A stretch of 64,000 nt of DNA from Longimonas halophila (GCF_002554705.1 NZ_PDEP01000007.1:170767-234766); one strand, 5' to 3'. Counted from the first letter of the stretch, positions 36,767-46,014 are shown. The notes: generated by a model from the sequence alone, not told the origin. Numbers and translations are program-made.

Positions 36767-36927
36767 GAGTCTGTTTGGGTTTTGGTTTGTAGGCGAGAGC
36801 GAGCAGCAATGTGGCGAAAATTGAACCCCGATGGAGGTTCGTAGCCGGGGCTACGGGCCGAGATCGAGGGCAATTTGCAGCCCATTGAAGCCGCTCGGAG
36901 CCCAAAGTAAAAAATCAAAACAGGCTC
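36767..36927 (+). mobile_element. MITE copy B (161 bp) inside the fadN-fadA operon
   Basis: Left end GAGTCTGTTTGGGTTTTGG; right end, minus strand, GAGCCTGTTTTGATTTTTTA. A perfect 3-bp target duplication TTA flanks it (36764-36766 and 36928-36930); the right copy is the fadN stop codon read on the minus strand. The centre is a palindrome CGTAGCCGGGGCTACG (36840-36855). No coding capacity. Same orientation as copy A and inverted relative to copy C. Confidence 0.88.
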
Positions 36928-39336
36928 TTAGTTGCGCAGCGGCTTGTTGTGCTTCAGGATGTGCTCAACGCGCGCCTGGGTCTTCTCTTCGCCCAGGAGA
37001 CTCAAGAACACCTCCACCTCCAGATCCAGCAGGTACTGCTCGTCGACCTCTTGCGGCGCGGTCAGGTCGCCGCCGGTCATCACGTAGGCCAGCTTGTGCG
37101 CCAGGAACTGGTCGTACTCGCTGATGTAGCCGCCCTCCTCGTACTGGTGCAGCGCGACGTCAAAGGCGGCCCGTCCGGGTTCGCCCAGCACCTTGATGCG
37201 GTCGAGCGTTGGCGGGGGCAGGTAGCCCTGCTCGCTCTTGGCAATGACCTGCTGCTTCGCCACATGCAGGCGGCGCTTGTCGTGCATCACAATGGTCGTG
37301 TGCTCCGGCAGGATGCCGTTGTCGATCGCCTGGTGCGCGCTCTCGGCCACCTCCGCCATCGCGATCGTCTCGAAGTAGCCGCGCAAGATCGCCTGGATGT
37401 CGCTCGGGTGGTCGCTCGCCGCGCGCTGGTCGGCCCACGCCGCCATGCGCATGGTGCCGGTGCCCGCGGGAATCAGCCCCACGCCCAGCTCCACGAGTCC
37501 GATGTAGGTTTCAAGCGAGGCCACCGGCTGTGGACACGCCATCGCCATCTCGCAGCCGCCGCCCAGCACTTTCTGATGCGTGGCTACAACCACCGGCTTC
37601 GTGGCGTAGCGCACCTTCTGGATCGTCTGCTGAAACTGCTTGATGTACGCACCAATCGCCTGAAAGTCGCCCTGCATGGCCGATTCGGCCATCTCGCCCA
37701 GGTTGGCACCCACGCTAAAGTTTTTGCCTTCGTTGCCGATCACCAGTCCACGCAGTTCGGGCGTATCTTCGACCATGGTGATCGCCTCGTGCAGCCCGCG
37801 CATCACCTGCTGTCCGAGTGCATTCGCCTTGGATCGGAACTCAAAGAGCGCCACGCCATCGCCCATGTCGAGCAGCGCCGCCTCGTCGTTCTGCCACAGG
37901 GTGCGGTCGGCATTGGTTTTAACGGATGCGAGGGGGAGTTCGTCGCGTGGAGCCGCGTCGTCAATGTAGGTGGCGTCGCTCGGGCGGTAGACCTGCTGCG
38001 CACCGCCATCGGTTCGATAGAACGCGGCATCGTCTCGGTTCGCGAGCGTGTGAACCCAGTCGGGCAGCACGCGGTCTCGTTCGCTGAGGGCCTCGATTAC
38101 CGGCTGAATGCCCAGCGCATCCCACATTTCGAACGGACCCATCTCCCAGCCAAAGCCCCACCGGATGGCGCGGTCGACGTCGGCGGGGTTGTCGCTAATT
38201 TCGCCGATGCGGTTCGCACTGTAGGCCAGCAGGTCGAGCGTCGTTTCGCGGAAGAAGTGCCCCGCGCGTCCGTCATCGTTCCAGAGCGCCTGCAAGCGCG
38301 CCGTCAGGTCGCCCGCCTTCTTGATCGCACCCAGGTCGCCCAGGTCTTGCTCAGCGGCAGAGGTGTATTCCAGCGAGTCCGGATCGACCGACTTAATCTC
38401 GCCGTCGTCTTTGGTGTAGAATCCGGCCCGTGTTTTCTGGCCCAGCTTGCCCGCATCCACCAGCTTCTGTAGCAGGTCGGGCGCATGGAAGGCCTCGCGC
38501 TGTTCGTCGTTTTCGACCTTGTCGTAGAGGTTTTGGGTGACGTCGAGCAGCACGTCGAGGCCCACGAGGTCGGCGGTACGAAAGGTGGCCGACTTCGGGC
38601 GTCCCACGAGCGGACCCGTCAGGGTGTCGATCTCCTCGATGGTGTAGTCGCCGTCGGTGAAGTACCGAATCGCCTGCAACTGTCCGTAAACGCCTACGCG
38701 GTTGCCGATAAAGTAGGGCACATCGTTGGCAACAACGATGCTCTTGCCCAGGTGCACGCGCCCAAACTGCGCGACGCGCTCCACGAGGTCGGCATCCGTA
38801 TCAGCAGTCGGAATCAGCTCCAGCAGCTCCAGGTAACGCGGCGGATTGAAAAAGTGCGTGCCCAGAAAGCGCTGCTTGAAGGCGTCAGAGCGTCCTTCTG
38901 CAATCTCATTGATGGGCAACCCGCTGGTGTTGGTGGAGATCACCGCATCACTGGCCGCGTGTTCTTCGACGCGCTCGTGGATGCTCCGCTTGATGTCCAT
39001 GCGCTCCACCACCGCCTCAATGACCCAGTCGGCCTCGGCGATGCGCTCGAAGTGGTCGTCGAAGTTGCCCAGCGTGATGCGGTCGGCGGCCTCGTCATTT
39101 ACAAACGGGTCGGGGCTGGCCTTGCGCGTCTGCTTGAAGCTCTTCTTGACGACGCTATTCGGATCGTCGTCGCCTGCGATGTCGAGCAGATGCACGTTGA
39201 GTCCGGCATTCGCCAGGTGGGCGGCAATCTGCGCGCCCATGGTGCCTGCGCCCAGCACTGCAGCCGTCCGAAACGGGCGGTGCGTAGTGGGCGTGGCCAC
39301 CTGCAAGGAGCGGGTGGATACAGAGGTCGTTTCCAT
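36928..39336 (-). CDS. fadN: 3-hydroxyacyl-CoA dehydrogenase / enoyl-CoA hydratase (FadN type)
   Basis: 802 aa. The NAD-binding motif AAVLGAGTMGAQIAAHLANAG is at residues 26-46, with dehydrogenase segments ISTNTSGLPI and THFFNPPRYLELLELIP (catalytic His) and VPYFIGNRVG; the crotonase domain follows from about residue 490 with FSVGANLGEM and VLGGGCEMAMAC. This order, dehydrogenase first, is that of B. subtilis FadN rather than E. coli FadB. It performs steps two and three of beta-oxidation. Its stop codon TAA coincides with a MITE target duplication. An operator-like palindrome lies 50 bases upstream. Confidence 0.94.
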   Translation of the reverse strand: METTSVSTRSLQVATPTTHRPFRTAAVLGAGTMGAQIAAHLANAGLNVHLLDIAGDDDPNSVVKKSFKQTRKASPDPFVNDEAADRITLGNFDDHFERIAEADWVIEAVVERMDIKRSIHERVEEHAASDAVISTNTSGLPINEIAEGRSDAFKQRFLGTHFFNPPRYLELLELIPTADTDADLVERVAQFGRVHLGKSIVVANDVPYFIGNRVGVYGQLQAIRYFTDGDYTIEEIDTLTGPLVGRPKSATFRTADLVGLDVLLDVTQNLYDKVENDEQREAFHAPDLLQKLVDAGKLGQKTRAGFYTKDDGEIKSVDPDSLEYTSAAEQDLGDLGAIKKAGDLTARLQALWNDDGRAGHFFRETTLDLLAYSANRIGEISDNPADVDRAIRWGFGWEMGPFEMWDALGIQPVIEALSERDRVLPDWVHTLANRDDAAFYRTDGGAQQVYRPSDATYIDDAAPRDELPLASVKTNADRTLWQNDEAALLDMGDGVALFEFRSKANALGQQVMRGLHEAITMVEDTPELRGLVIGNEGKNFSVGANLGEMAESAMQGDFQAIGAYIKQFQQTIQKVRYATKPVVVATHQKVLGGGCEMAMACPQPVASLETYIGLVELGVGLIPAGTGTMRMAAWADQRAASDHPSDIQAILRGYFETIAMAEVAESAHQAIDNGILPEHTTIVMHDKRRLHVAKQQVIAKSEQGYLPPPTLDRIKVLGEPGRAAFDVALHQYEEGGYISEYDQFLAHKLAYVMTGGDLTAPQEVDEQYLLDLEVEVFLSLLGEEKTQARVEHILKHNKPLRN

Positions 39337-39385
39337 AAGAGTCTAAACGCGAGTCGTGAGTGGATAGCGAACAGGAGACACAGCA

Positions 39386-39400
39386 CTTAACGGTGTTAAC
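39386..39400. promoter_or_regulatory. Predicted fatty-acid regulon operator upstream of fadN
   Basis: CTTAACGGTGTTAAC, with palindromic core TTAAC-GGT-GTTAA, 50 bases before the fadN ATG. The identical 15-mer occurs in reverse orientation at 60626-60640 upstream of fadE. Placement suits a repressor site overlapping the promoter. The TetR protein encoded at 41528-42139 is the likely binder. Confidence 0.65.
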
Positions 39401-39551
39401 TTACAACGCTACGCACACAAATGGAAGCGCTTGCATCTCGTTTTGTTGGGTTTCCAACAGGCTTCGAAGAGCGGGTGTAGGCCCTGATGGATCTGGCAGA
39501 TCGTGGGAGACCGGCCAGATCGTTATCACCAGACCCATGTGTGGTGCCGCA

Positions 39552-41459
39552 CTACAAGGTGACAAGCACTGTACCGCGCTCGGTGCGGGTCACAGTACTG
39601 CTTTCAGCCTCGTAGAGCGCCTCGATGTCGGAGGCATAGGTGTCGTGCACCACCGGACGTTTCACCTTGAGCGTCGGGGTCAGCAGTCCAGACTCCGGGG
39701 TCAGTTCGTCGGGGATGAGGGCAAATCGTTTCACTGTGGACCAATGATCCATGCCTTTGTTAGCCTGCTGCACCAGATCGGCGATGGCCTGGTAGATCGT
39801 TTCGTCTTCCAACAGGTCGGAGAACGGGGCCTCCTCATCCAGTCCGCCACGCCGCGCTACCGCACGGACCTGATCTTCGTTCGGAAAGATCAGCGCGCTG
39901 CAGTACTTGCGTCCGTTGCCAATCACGACAGCTTTGTCGATCAGCGCTTCGCTGCCCAGCTTGTTCTCAATGGGCTGTGGGATGACGTACTTGCCCGTAG
40001 AGAGCTTGAAGAGCGACTTCTTGCGGTCGGTGATCATCAAGTTGCCCTTGTCATCGAATTTCCCGATGTCGCCCGTGTGGAACCAGCCGTCGTCGGTGAG
40101 CACCTTTTTGGTTTTCTCAGGAGCCTTGTAGTAGCCCTGCATCACGTGCGGGCCACGCGTAAGGATCTCTTTATCCTCGGCAATGCGGACCTCCACGCCC
40201 GGCATGGGCTCTCCCACCGTGCCTGGCATGTTGCGCTCGGGCCGGTTGAAGCTGATGACCGGGCTTGTTTCGGTGAGTCCGTACCCCTGCAGAATAGTGA
40301 CGCCCGCTGCAGCCATCAGGTTGGCCAGGTTTGGCTGCAACGCCGCGCCCCCCACCACGATGTACTTTACGCGTCCGCCCAGTGCATCGCGCCACTTGGT
40401 AAAGACGAGACGGTCAGCCAGCTTGAGCTGGAGGCTTTCCGCAAACGACGGCTCTTTTGTCATGTCGTATTTCTGCGCCAGACCAAGCGCCCAGCTTCCA
40501 ATTTGGTGCTGCACGCCATCCATGTCCATAATTTTCTTCTGGATCCCCGCATACACCTTCTCCAGCACACGCGGCACGGAGGCAAACGCGGTGGGTTTTA
40601 CGATCGGAAGCGCTTGCACCAGATTGTCTGGCGAGGTGAAGTGCACGCTGGCGCCAATCCACATGAATCCGTACTGCAGCGCCCGCGCAAAGATGTGCGT
40701 CATGGGCAGGAACGAGATGACGGTTTCGGCGCCCGCCCCTTGTTTGAGGCCCGGGATTTCGTTGAGCGCCGTCGTCGCGTTCGAGGAGATGTTCTCGTGC
40801 GAGAGCATCACGCCTTTGGGCATACCTGTGGTGCCGCTCGTGTAGATGAGCGTAGCCAGGTCGTCGGGGCTAATCTTGGCGCAGAGCTTGTCGGCGGCTG
40901 CGGCGCGGTCGGTGGTGGTGTCGCGCCCGATGGTGCGCACCGCGTCCATGGTGTGGAGCGAGACGCTGTCGGGCAAGGCCGGATCGGCGTCGGCATCTCC
41001 TTCGGCAATGATGACGGTTTCGATGAGGGGCAGATCCTCCAGCAGGTGTGCGGCCTGCGACAGGCGTGCGGTGTCGGCCACGATGAGCGCGCGGGCTTCG
41101 GCGTGTTCCATCACGTAGGCCATCTGCTCGGGACCATGCGACAGGTAGATGGGCACATCGACCAGCCCCGCAATGAGGCACCCCATGTCGGCGATGCAGA
41201 AATTCACGTCGCTCTCCATGAGAAATGCGACCTTGTCGCCGCGCTCCAGCCCAAGCTCACGCAGGCCGAGCGCCATCTCTTCCGACTGAACCCGGAACTC
41301 AGGCAGGCCCATCGGCTCCCACGAGGTGGGACCCGTTGGCTGGTTGAATGAGCGCGGGTTCGGAAAGCGCTCGGCGGCTTCATACATTAAGTCGGGCAGC
41401 GTTTTCCCGAGAATCGGATCGCCCGAGGTGGGGGGTGCAGTGTGAATTGTTTCAGACAT
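39552..41459 (-). CDS. fadD: Long-chain acyl-CoA synthetase (AMP-dependent ligase)
   Basis: 635 aa from ATG 41459. ANL-superfamily motifs: P-loop YTSGTTGMPKGVMLSHEN near residue 205, GYGLTETSPV near 391, DGWFHTGDIGKFDDKG near 461 and a C-terminal Lys domain with KSLFKLSTGKYV. The length, KVYAGIQKKI and TPTLKVKRP segments match bacterial long-chain fatty-acid-CoA ligases that activate fatty acids as they enter the cell. It follows the tetR gene by 68 bases on the same strand and probably shares its transcript. Confidence 0.92.
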   Translation of the reverse strand: MSETIHTAPPTSGDPILGKTLPDLMYEAAERFPNPRSFNQPTGPTSWEPMGLPEFRVQSEEMALGLRELGLERGDKVAFLMESDVNFCIADMGCLIAGLVDVPIYLSHGPEQMAYVMEHAEARALIVADTARLSQAAHLLEDLPLIETVIIAEGDADADPALPDSVSLHTMDAVRTIGRDTTTDRAAAADKLCAKISPDDLATLIYTSGTTGMPKGVMLSHENISSNATTALNEIPGLKQGAGAETVISFLPMTHIFARALQYGFMWIGASVHFTSPDNLVQALPIVKPTAFASVPRVLEKVYAGIQKKIMDMDGVQHQIGSWALGLAQKYDMTKEPSFAESLQLKLADRLVFTKWRDALGGRVKYIVVGGAALQPNLANLMAAAGVTILQGYGLTETSPVISFNRPERNMPGTVGEPMPGVEVRIAEDKEILTRGPHVMQGYYKAPEKTKKVLTDDGWFHTGDIGKFDDKGNLMITDRKKSLFKLSTGKYVIPQPIENKLGSEALIDKAVVIGNGRKYCSALIFPNEDQVRAVARRGGLDEEAPFSDLLEDETIYQAIADLVQQANKGMDHWSTVKRFALIPDELTPESGLLTPTLKVKRPVVHDTYASDIEALYEAESSTVTRTERGTVLVTL

Positions 41460-41527
41460 AGAAGACAGGGGGTTAGCATAAGAGGAAGAAAGCGCCATAG
41501 TCGCACGTGCTACCCAACAGCGAGGCG

Positions 41528-42139
41528 TTAGGCGACGGCACGGGTGGTGTAGCTGCGCAGTGTTTGGCGAATGGCCGTTTCGATAAAGTCATTCTGGTCG
41601 ATCCGAATGTCGACGCGCTCTGCAAGCAACAGCGATACCGTGCCGTGCAACGATGCCCAGATGGTGCTGGCCGATACCCGCGCATCCGCCACCTCAAACA
41701 CGCCCTCATCCGCCCCTTCGGCCAGCGCCTCGGCAATGGTGTCGAGGTTGCGCCGCGCGCGCCGGTACTTCTCGGCGGGATAGCGTTCCATCTGCTCCGG
41801 ACGCAGCTGAAACATGATCTCGTAGTACTCCGGATTGTCAAGCCCAAACGTGATAAACTGCTCGCAGAGCGCCCGCAGCCGCTTCACCGGACGGTCCGGG
41901 AATTGCCCCACGATCGATGTAAATGCATCATACAATTGCTGCATTCCTTCATCAATGAGCGCATGCAGCAGTGCATCTTTGCTTTCAAAGTGCAGGTAGA
42001 TGCTGGTGGCACTGTAGTTGATCGACTGTGCGATCTTGCGCATCGACAGGTTGTGGTAGCCTTCCTTCACCAGCAGACGGCGGGTCGTATCCAGAATAAG
42101 ACGACGCAGGTCGCCATTTGAAGTTGGCACATCACTCAT
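41528..42139 (-). CDS. TetR/AcrR-family regulator, probable fatty-acid metabolism repressor
   Basis: 203 aa from ATG 42139. N-terminal TetR helix-turn-helix at residues 10-56 (LILDTTRRLLVKEGYHNLS, then MRKIAQSINYSATSIYLHFE), with a C-terminal ligand domain (FGLDNPEYYEIMFQLRPEQ) like the WHG/TetR_C_13 group. Such regulators of beta-oxidation release DNA on binding acyl-CoA. Gene order tetR-fadD and the shared palindrome before fadN and fadE support this role, which remains an inference. The spacer upstream carries two GGCATATTC copies 18 bases apart. Confidence 0.88.
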   Translation of the reverse strand: MSDVPTSNGDLRRLILDTTRRLLVKEGYHNLSMRKIAQSINYSATSIYLHFESKDALLHALIDEGMQQLYDAFTSIVGQFPDRPVKRLRALCEQFITFGLDNPEYYEIMFQLRPEQMERYPAEKYRRARRNLDTIAEALAEGADEGVFEVADARVSASTIWASLHGTVSLLLAERVDIRIDQNDFIETAIRQTLRSYTTRAVA

Positions 42140-42411
42140 AAAGCGGAACAGGATAACGGGGTGGATAAAGGACGCACAGCAAGAAAAACGGTCATCGGTA
42201 GCCCGACAATGCACAGCAGGGTGCGGGGCGGGTGGCATCCCAGCGCCTTTGTAACGTACAACATACCTCATGGCATATTCAACCGCCAACGGCATATTCT
42301 CTGCGCAGAACAGGCACATGCTGAACGGAGCCCGCACATGGGCTGAACTGTGCGCTCCCTGCGGCTTATGAACGGGCGTGTGTTACTTGTGCTTACTTGC
42401 TCCCTTGCCTC

Positions 42412-42609
42412 ATGGCTGAACAGGCTCCGCCTCCGCACGAAGACCCGAACACGTCTCGCCCGCTTAGTCCCACGCGCTCGCGGGTGCTGATCACCATTAT
42501 TCTGCTGCTCTCTATAGCCACGGCGCTGGGCAGTGCCTACTTCCTGGTGAACACCGCCGAGTCGGCCCTCGAAGGCGTTCCGCCTGACTCGGTTGAGGTT
42601 GTGGATTGA
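42412..42609 (+). CDS. Small single-pass membrane protein
   Basis: 65 aa from ATG 42412. A Pro-rich cytoplasmic N-terminus, one membrane helix (VLITIILLLSIATALGSAYFL, residues 25-45) and a short acidic exported tail. It lies 52 bases before the kinase-fusion gene on the same strand and divergent from tetR. No family recognised; coding is supported by the clear membrane topology and position. Confidence 0.55.
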   Translation: MAEQAPPPHEDPNTSRPLSPTRSRVLITIILLLSIATALGSAYFLVNTAESALEGVPPDSVEVVD

Positions 42610-42661
42610 CGCCGCTGTCTCACACATGGCGTTCACTTTCTCGTTTTGCTCCCCGCTACTC

Positions 42662-44263
42662 ATGTCAACTACGGCCTCCGCATCAGACGCCCCCACCGGC
42701 GCGGCGCTCCGCCACGCACTGGAGCGCCCCGCCACGTATCCATACGCCCCCGACTCCATTACGGTGGTGCAAACCCACATTTCGTACGTGGCGCTGGCAC
42801 CGCCCTACGTGTATAAGATCAAGAAGCCGGTCGACCTGGGCTTTCTGGATTTCACCACGCTGGCGCGCCGCCGCCACTACTGCGAGGAGGAAATCCGCCT
42901 GAACAGCCGCCTGTGCGGGCGCATCTATGAGGGCGTGGTCCCTATTTCGATGACCGACGACGGCCTGCGCCTCGACGACGACTCGAATGTGGTGGAGGTC
43001 GCCGTGAAAATGCAGATGCTGCCGCACGACGACTTTCTGGATGCGCGCCTCGACCGCGGCGTGCTCTCGGAAGACGATCTCGATGCGGTGGTCGATACGC
43101 TGGCTCCGTTCTACCGCGAGCGTACCTCCACCCCCGAAATTGCGGCGAACGGGCGCATTGACCGCATCTGGGCCAACATCCGCGAGAACTTTGAGCAGGC
43201 TACCAGCCACCGCGATGCGCTCATTACGCATCCGGCCTACGAAGCCCTTCAGTACGCCGCCGAGCGGTTCATGGATCAGCACGCTGCGCTCTTCCATCAG
43301 CGACGCGCCAATGGGTCCATCGTGGATGGACATGGCGACCTGCGCCTTGAGCACGTGCATCGCAGCGCCCAGGGCGTCTGCATCTACGACTGCATCGAGT
43401 TCACCGAGCGGTTTCGGCACATTGACATTGCCAACGATGTGGCGTTCCTGGCGATGGAACTCGACGTGTTCGGGCGGCCCGACCTGTCGCGCTCCTTCAT
43501 TCGGGGCATGGCGGATGCGATGGGCGATCCGGATCTGCACACGCTCATTCCGTTCTACAAGAGCTACCGTGCCTTTGTGCGGGGCAAGGTCAACGGCATG
43601 AAACGCAGCGATCCCGACATCACGGGCGAGGCCCTGGACGCATGCAAGCGCGACAGTCAGCGCTTCTACCAATGGGCCCTGCGCTACTTCATAAACGACG
43701 CTCGCCCCTGCGTGGTCGTGGTGATGGGCCGCCCCGGCACCGGTAAGAGCACACAGGCGCAGGCGCTCCGTGATGCCCTCGGCTGGGAGGTCGTGTCGTC
43801 CGATCGCGTACGCAAAACCTTGGCGGATGTACCGCTGCACGAACGCCCCGATGCCGCCACCCGCGCCCAGCTCTACAGCGCCGATATGTCCGCGCGCACC
43901 TACGCCACGCTGGCCGACAAGGCCGCCGAACGCGCCCGGAACGGAGAGAGCACCATCTTAGACGCCACGTACAGTCGCCGTAGCACGCGAAACGCCCTGC
44001 GTGAACGCCTGCATGACGTCAGCCTCCAGCCCATCTTCGCCGAACTCACCGCGCCCGACGAGGCCCTTCGCCAGCGCCTCGATGCCCGAACCACACAGTC
44101 GGACGTGGTATCGGATGCGCGGGCCGAGGACTTCGAGATGCTCACTGCACGCTACGAGGCGCCCGATGCACTCGAAGACGCCCGCCACGTTCGCGTGTCG
44201 GCCCACGACGACCCCGACACCACCACGCTCGATCTGCTCAAACAGCTTATTCGCGTAGCGTAG
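42662..44263 (+). CDS. APH-like kinase fused to P-loop kinase (COG2187-like plus COG0645-like)
   Basis: 533 aa from ATG 42662. Residues 1-330 resemble aminoglycoside-phosphotransferase-like proteins: YVYKIKKPVDLGFLDFT (nucleotide Lys), SIVDGHGDLRLEHVH (catalytic HGD motif, with His where the usual Asn sits) and CIYDCIEF (metal Asp position). Residues 350-533 are a P-loop kinase with VVVVMGRPGTGKSTQAQAL near residue 360, SSDRVRKTL and LDATYSRRSTRNAL. This fusion is known but its substrate is not. It may phosphorylate a small molecule or nucleotide. Confidence 0.82.
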   Translation: MSTTASASDAPTGAALRHALERPATYPYAPDSITVVQTHISYVALAPPYVYKIKKPVDLGFLDFTTLARRRHYCEEEIRLNSRLCGRIYEGVVPISMTDDGLRLDDDSNVVEVAVKMQMLPHDDFLDARLDRGVLSEDDLDAVVDTLAPFYRERTSTPEIAANGRIDRIWANIRENFEQATSHRDALITHPAYEALQYAAERFMDQHAALFHQRRANGSIVDGHGDLRLEHVHRSAQGVCIYDCIEFTERFRHIDIANDVAFLAMELDVFGRPDLSRSFIRGMADAMGDPDLHTLIPFYKSYRAFVRGKVNGMKRSDPDITGEALDACKRDSQRFYQWALRYFINDARPCVVVVMGRPGTGKSTQAQALRDALGWEVVSSDRVRKTLADVPLHERPDAATRAQLYSADMSARTYATLADKAAERARNGESTILDATYSRRSTRNALRERLHDVSLQPIFAELTAPDEALRQRLDARTTQSDVVSDARAEDFEMLTARYEAPDALEDARHVRVSAHDDPDTTTLDLLKQLIRVA

Positions 44264-44314
44264 GTCGTAGGTCTCCGGACGCTTCTGTCCCCCCAACCTA
44301 ACCAACCCCTCTTC

Positions 44315-44346
44315 TCGTCGCAAGGCTCTGCCTTGTGACGCACTTT
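44315..44346 (+). repeat. Dispersed 32-bp hairpin repeat, copy 1
   Basis: Contains GTCGCAAGGC-TCT-GCCTTGTGAC, a stem with one G-U/A-C difference, then GCACTTT. An exact inverted copy is at 62133-62164. Outer arms CCCCTC and GAGGGG flank it, and a further CCCCTC at about 44377 can compete for GAGGGG. Confidence 0.7.
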
Positions 44347-44562
44347 CGAGGGGCACAAAAAGCATGACCCTTCGGGCCCCTCTGCCCCATAATACTCAGC
44401 AGCAGCGCGTCAGGACGCCCTCTTGTGCGCCATTGCCCCACCGCGATCTGCGCCACCGCACGGCGAACAAGCACCCCTTCACCCCATATCAACAATTCCA
44501 TTAACCGCAGTTTCACACAAATAACTTTCAGTCAGGGCGCTTTGTCCTGGAGGATACACGCT

Positions 44563-45012
44563 ATGGATACGCTTCCGGTGTCACAACTGCTGAATCACAA
44601 AGGCCATGAGGTCGTCACCACCACGCCGACCGCCACGGTGCGCGATGCCATCCGCACGATGGTTGACCACAACGTGGGCTCCATTCTGGTGATGGACGAC
44701 AACGCTATCGCCGGCATCTTTACCGAGCGCGACTACCTGCGCCGCATCGTGCTGCAAGGGCGCACCTCCGACACCACGCAGGTCCGCGAGGTCATGACAG
44801 CCGATCTGGTCACGGTGCCGCCGTCGTGCACGGTGGGCGAGTGTATGGAGCTGATGACCGAGCACAAGTGCCGCCACCTGCCCGTGGTCAAGTCCGACGG
44901 CAGTCTGCGCGGCCTCGTCTCAATTGGCGACTGCGTCAAGTACATGTCGGAGCAGGCCAAGAGCGAGGTCGAGTCGCTCCGCTCCTATATTTCAGGCGGA
45001 TACACGGCGTAG
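44563..45012 (+). CDS. CBS-domain pair protein
   Basis: 149 aa from ATG 44563, preceded by an unusually good Shine-Dalgarno site (TGGAGG) 9 bases upstream, which fixes the start. Two CBS motifs: residues 10-63 (VVTTTPTATVRDAIRTMVDH, GIFTERDYLRRIVLQG) and 75-135 (MTADLVTVPPSCTVGECMELM, LVSIGDCVKYM). CBS pairs bind adenosine nucleotides and sense energy state or control partner enzymes. There is no other domain. It stands alone between spacers rich in hairpin repeats. Confidence 0.9.
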   Translation: MDTLPVSQLLNHKGHEVVTTTPTATVRDAIRTMVDHNVGSILVMDDNAIAGIFTERDYLRRIVLQGRTSDTTQVREVMTADLVTVPPSCTVGECMELMTEHKCRHLPVVKSDGSLRGLVSIGDCVKYMSEQAKSEVESLRSYISGGYTA

Positions 45013-45108
45013 TGCCCCCCTGCCGGCACCAACCGCGCTCCGCCGGCGCGGATGCACGAACCAAGCTAAAGCAGTGTGCGGGTTTTTCGATGGTCCTTTC
45101 GGGTTGGG

Positions 45109-45224
45109 CATCCCCCTTTGTCGCTGCGCGACATGGACTCCGATTCGCTTCGTCAGTCGCTGACGCTCGTGTCTCCCCTTCGCGAAGGGGGAAACACCCG
45201 AACAGCGTGAGGGAATGGGGGATG
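45109..45224. repeat. Multi-hairpin palindromic block
   Basis: Outer arms CATCCCCC (45109-45116) and GGGGGATG (45217-45224) enclose CGTCAG-TCG-CTGACG (45151-45165) and a perfect 16-mer palindrome CCCCTTCGCGAAGGGG (45175-45190). It sits in the 281-bp spacer between the CBS gene and the convergent hemolysin III gene. No protein is convincing here. Confidence 0.65.
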
Positions 45225-45293
45225 TCAGGACCGCGCATTCTGCCACAAGGCGGCGATCAACAAAGGAGGCAGGAAACCTGCACATGCCGTAAG

Positions 45294-45956
45294 CTACGCC
45301 ATCACAAACCGAAGTACGGCGACGTAATGGATGGCGCTGCCCCCAAGCACAAAGAGATGCCACACGCCGTGGTTAAACGGAATGCGGTGCCAGCCAAAGA
45401 AGACGACGCCCCCGGTGTAGGATACCCCGCCTGCCACGAGCCAGGAGAACCCCTCCCACGACAGCATCTCGATGAGCGGCCCCGCACAGAAGATGCCCAC
45501 CCAGCCCAGCACAACGTATGGCACCACGGCCCCCCAGTGGAAGCGGTGCTGCGAGCACACCTTAAAGAGGAGTCCGGCGATGGTGCAGCCCCACACCACA
45601 GCCAGTACGCCCCAGCCGAGCGGGTCATTGAGCCCCAGCATCACCAGAAAGGGCGTGTAGGTGCCCGCAATGAGCAGATAGATCCCGATGTGGTCGGCCA
45701 CCCGCGCAAGGTACTTCAGGCGCGGGTGGCGTACGCTGTGGTAGAACGTAGACGCACCGTACAAAAAGACGAGCGTGGCCCCGTAGAGCGCCCCGCTGGC
45801 CCACAGCCAGGTGTTTTCGAGCGCCGCACCACGCATCAACAGAACAATCCAGCCAATGAGGCTAAGCGCAAGCCCCACGCCGTGGGTGAGGCTGTTGATG
45901 CGCTCCTCGCGAACGGATTGGTGCGGGGCGGTGGCGGCGTGACGTACGGGACTCAT
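45294..45956 (-). CDS. Hemolysin III / PAQR-like 7-TM protein
   Basis: 220 aa with seven predicted membrane helices. Family residues are present: EERINSLTHGVGLALSLIG (Glu and His), YGASTFYHSV (Ser...His) and the C-terminal FNHGVWHLFVLGGSAIHY (two metal His). The three-His/Asp site is that of zinc-dependent hydrolases in the CREST/PAQR superfamily, to which bacterial hemolysin III (YqfA/YplQ) belongs; many bacterial members affect membrane lipid composition rather than lyse cells. Start ATG 45956. Confidence 0.9.
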   Translation of the reverse strand: MSPVRHAATAPHQSVREERINSLTHGVGLALSLIGWIVLLMRGAALENTWLWASGALYGATLVFLYGASTFYHSVRHPRLKYLARVADHIGIYLLIAGTYTPFLVMLGLNDPLGWGVLAVVWGCTIAGLLFKVCSQHRFHWGAVVPYVVLGWVGIFCAGPLIEMLSWEGFSWLVAGGVSYTGGVVFFGWHRIPFNHGVWHLFVLGGSAIHYVAVLRFVMA

Positions 45957-46014
45957 AGGCAGTCGGGGGGTCGTGCAGACGGCGCTCTGCCCTATCCACC
46001 AGCAATAGCTGTGG

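Noticed and set aside
39360..41351. 663-aa open frame on the plus strand
   Set aside because: Antisense shadow of fadD, which has full ANL motifs.
44563..45293. CRISPR-like array suspected from repeated hairpins near the CBS gene
   Set aside because: The units differ in sequence and there are no regular spacers or cas genes.
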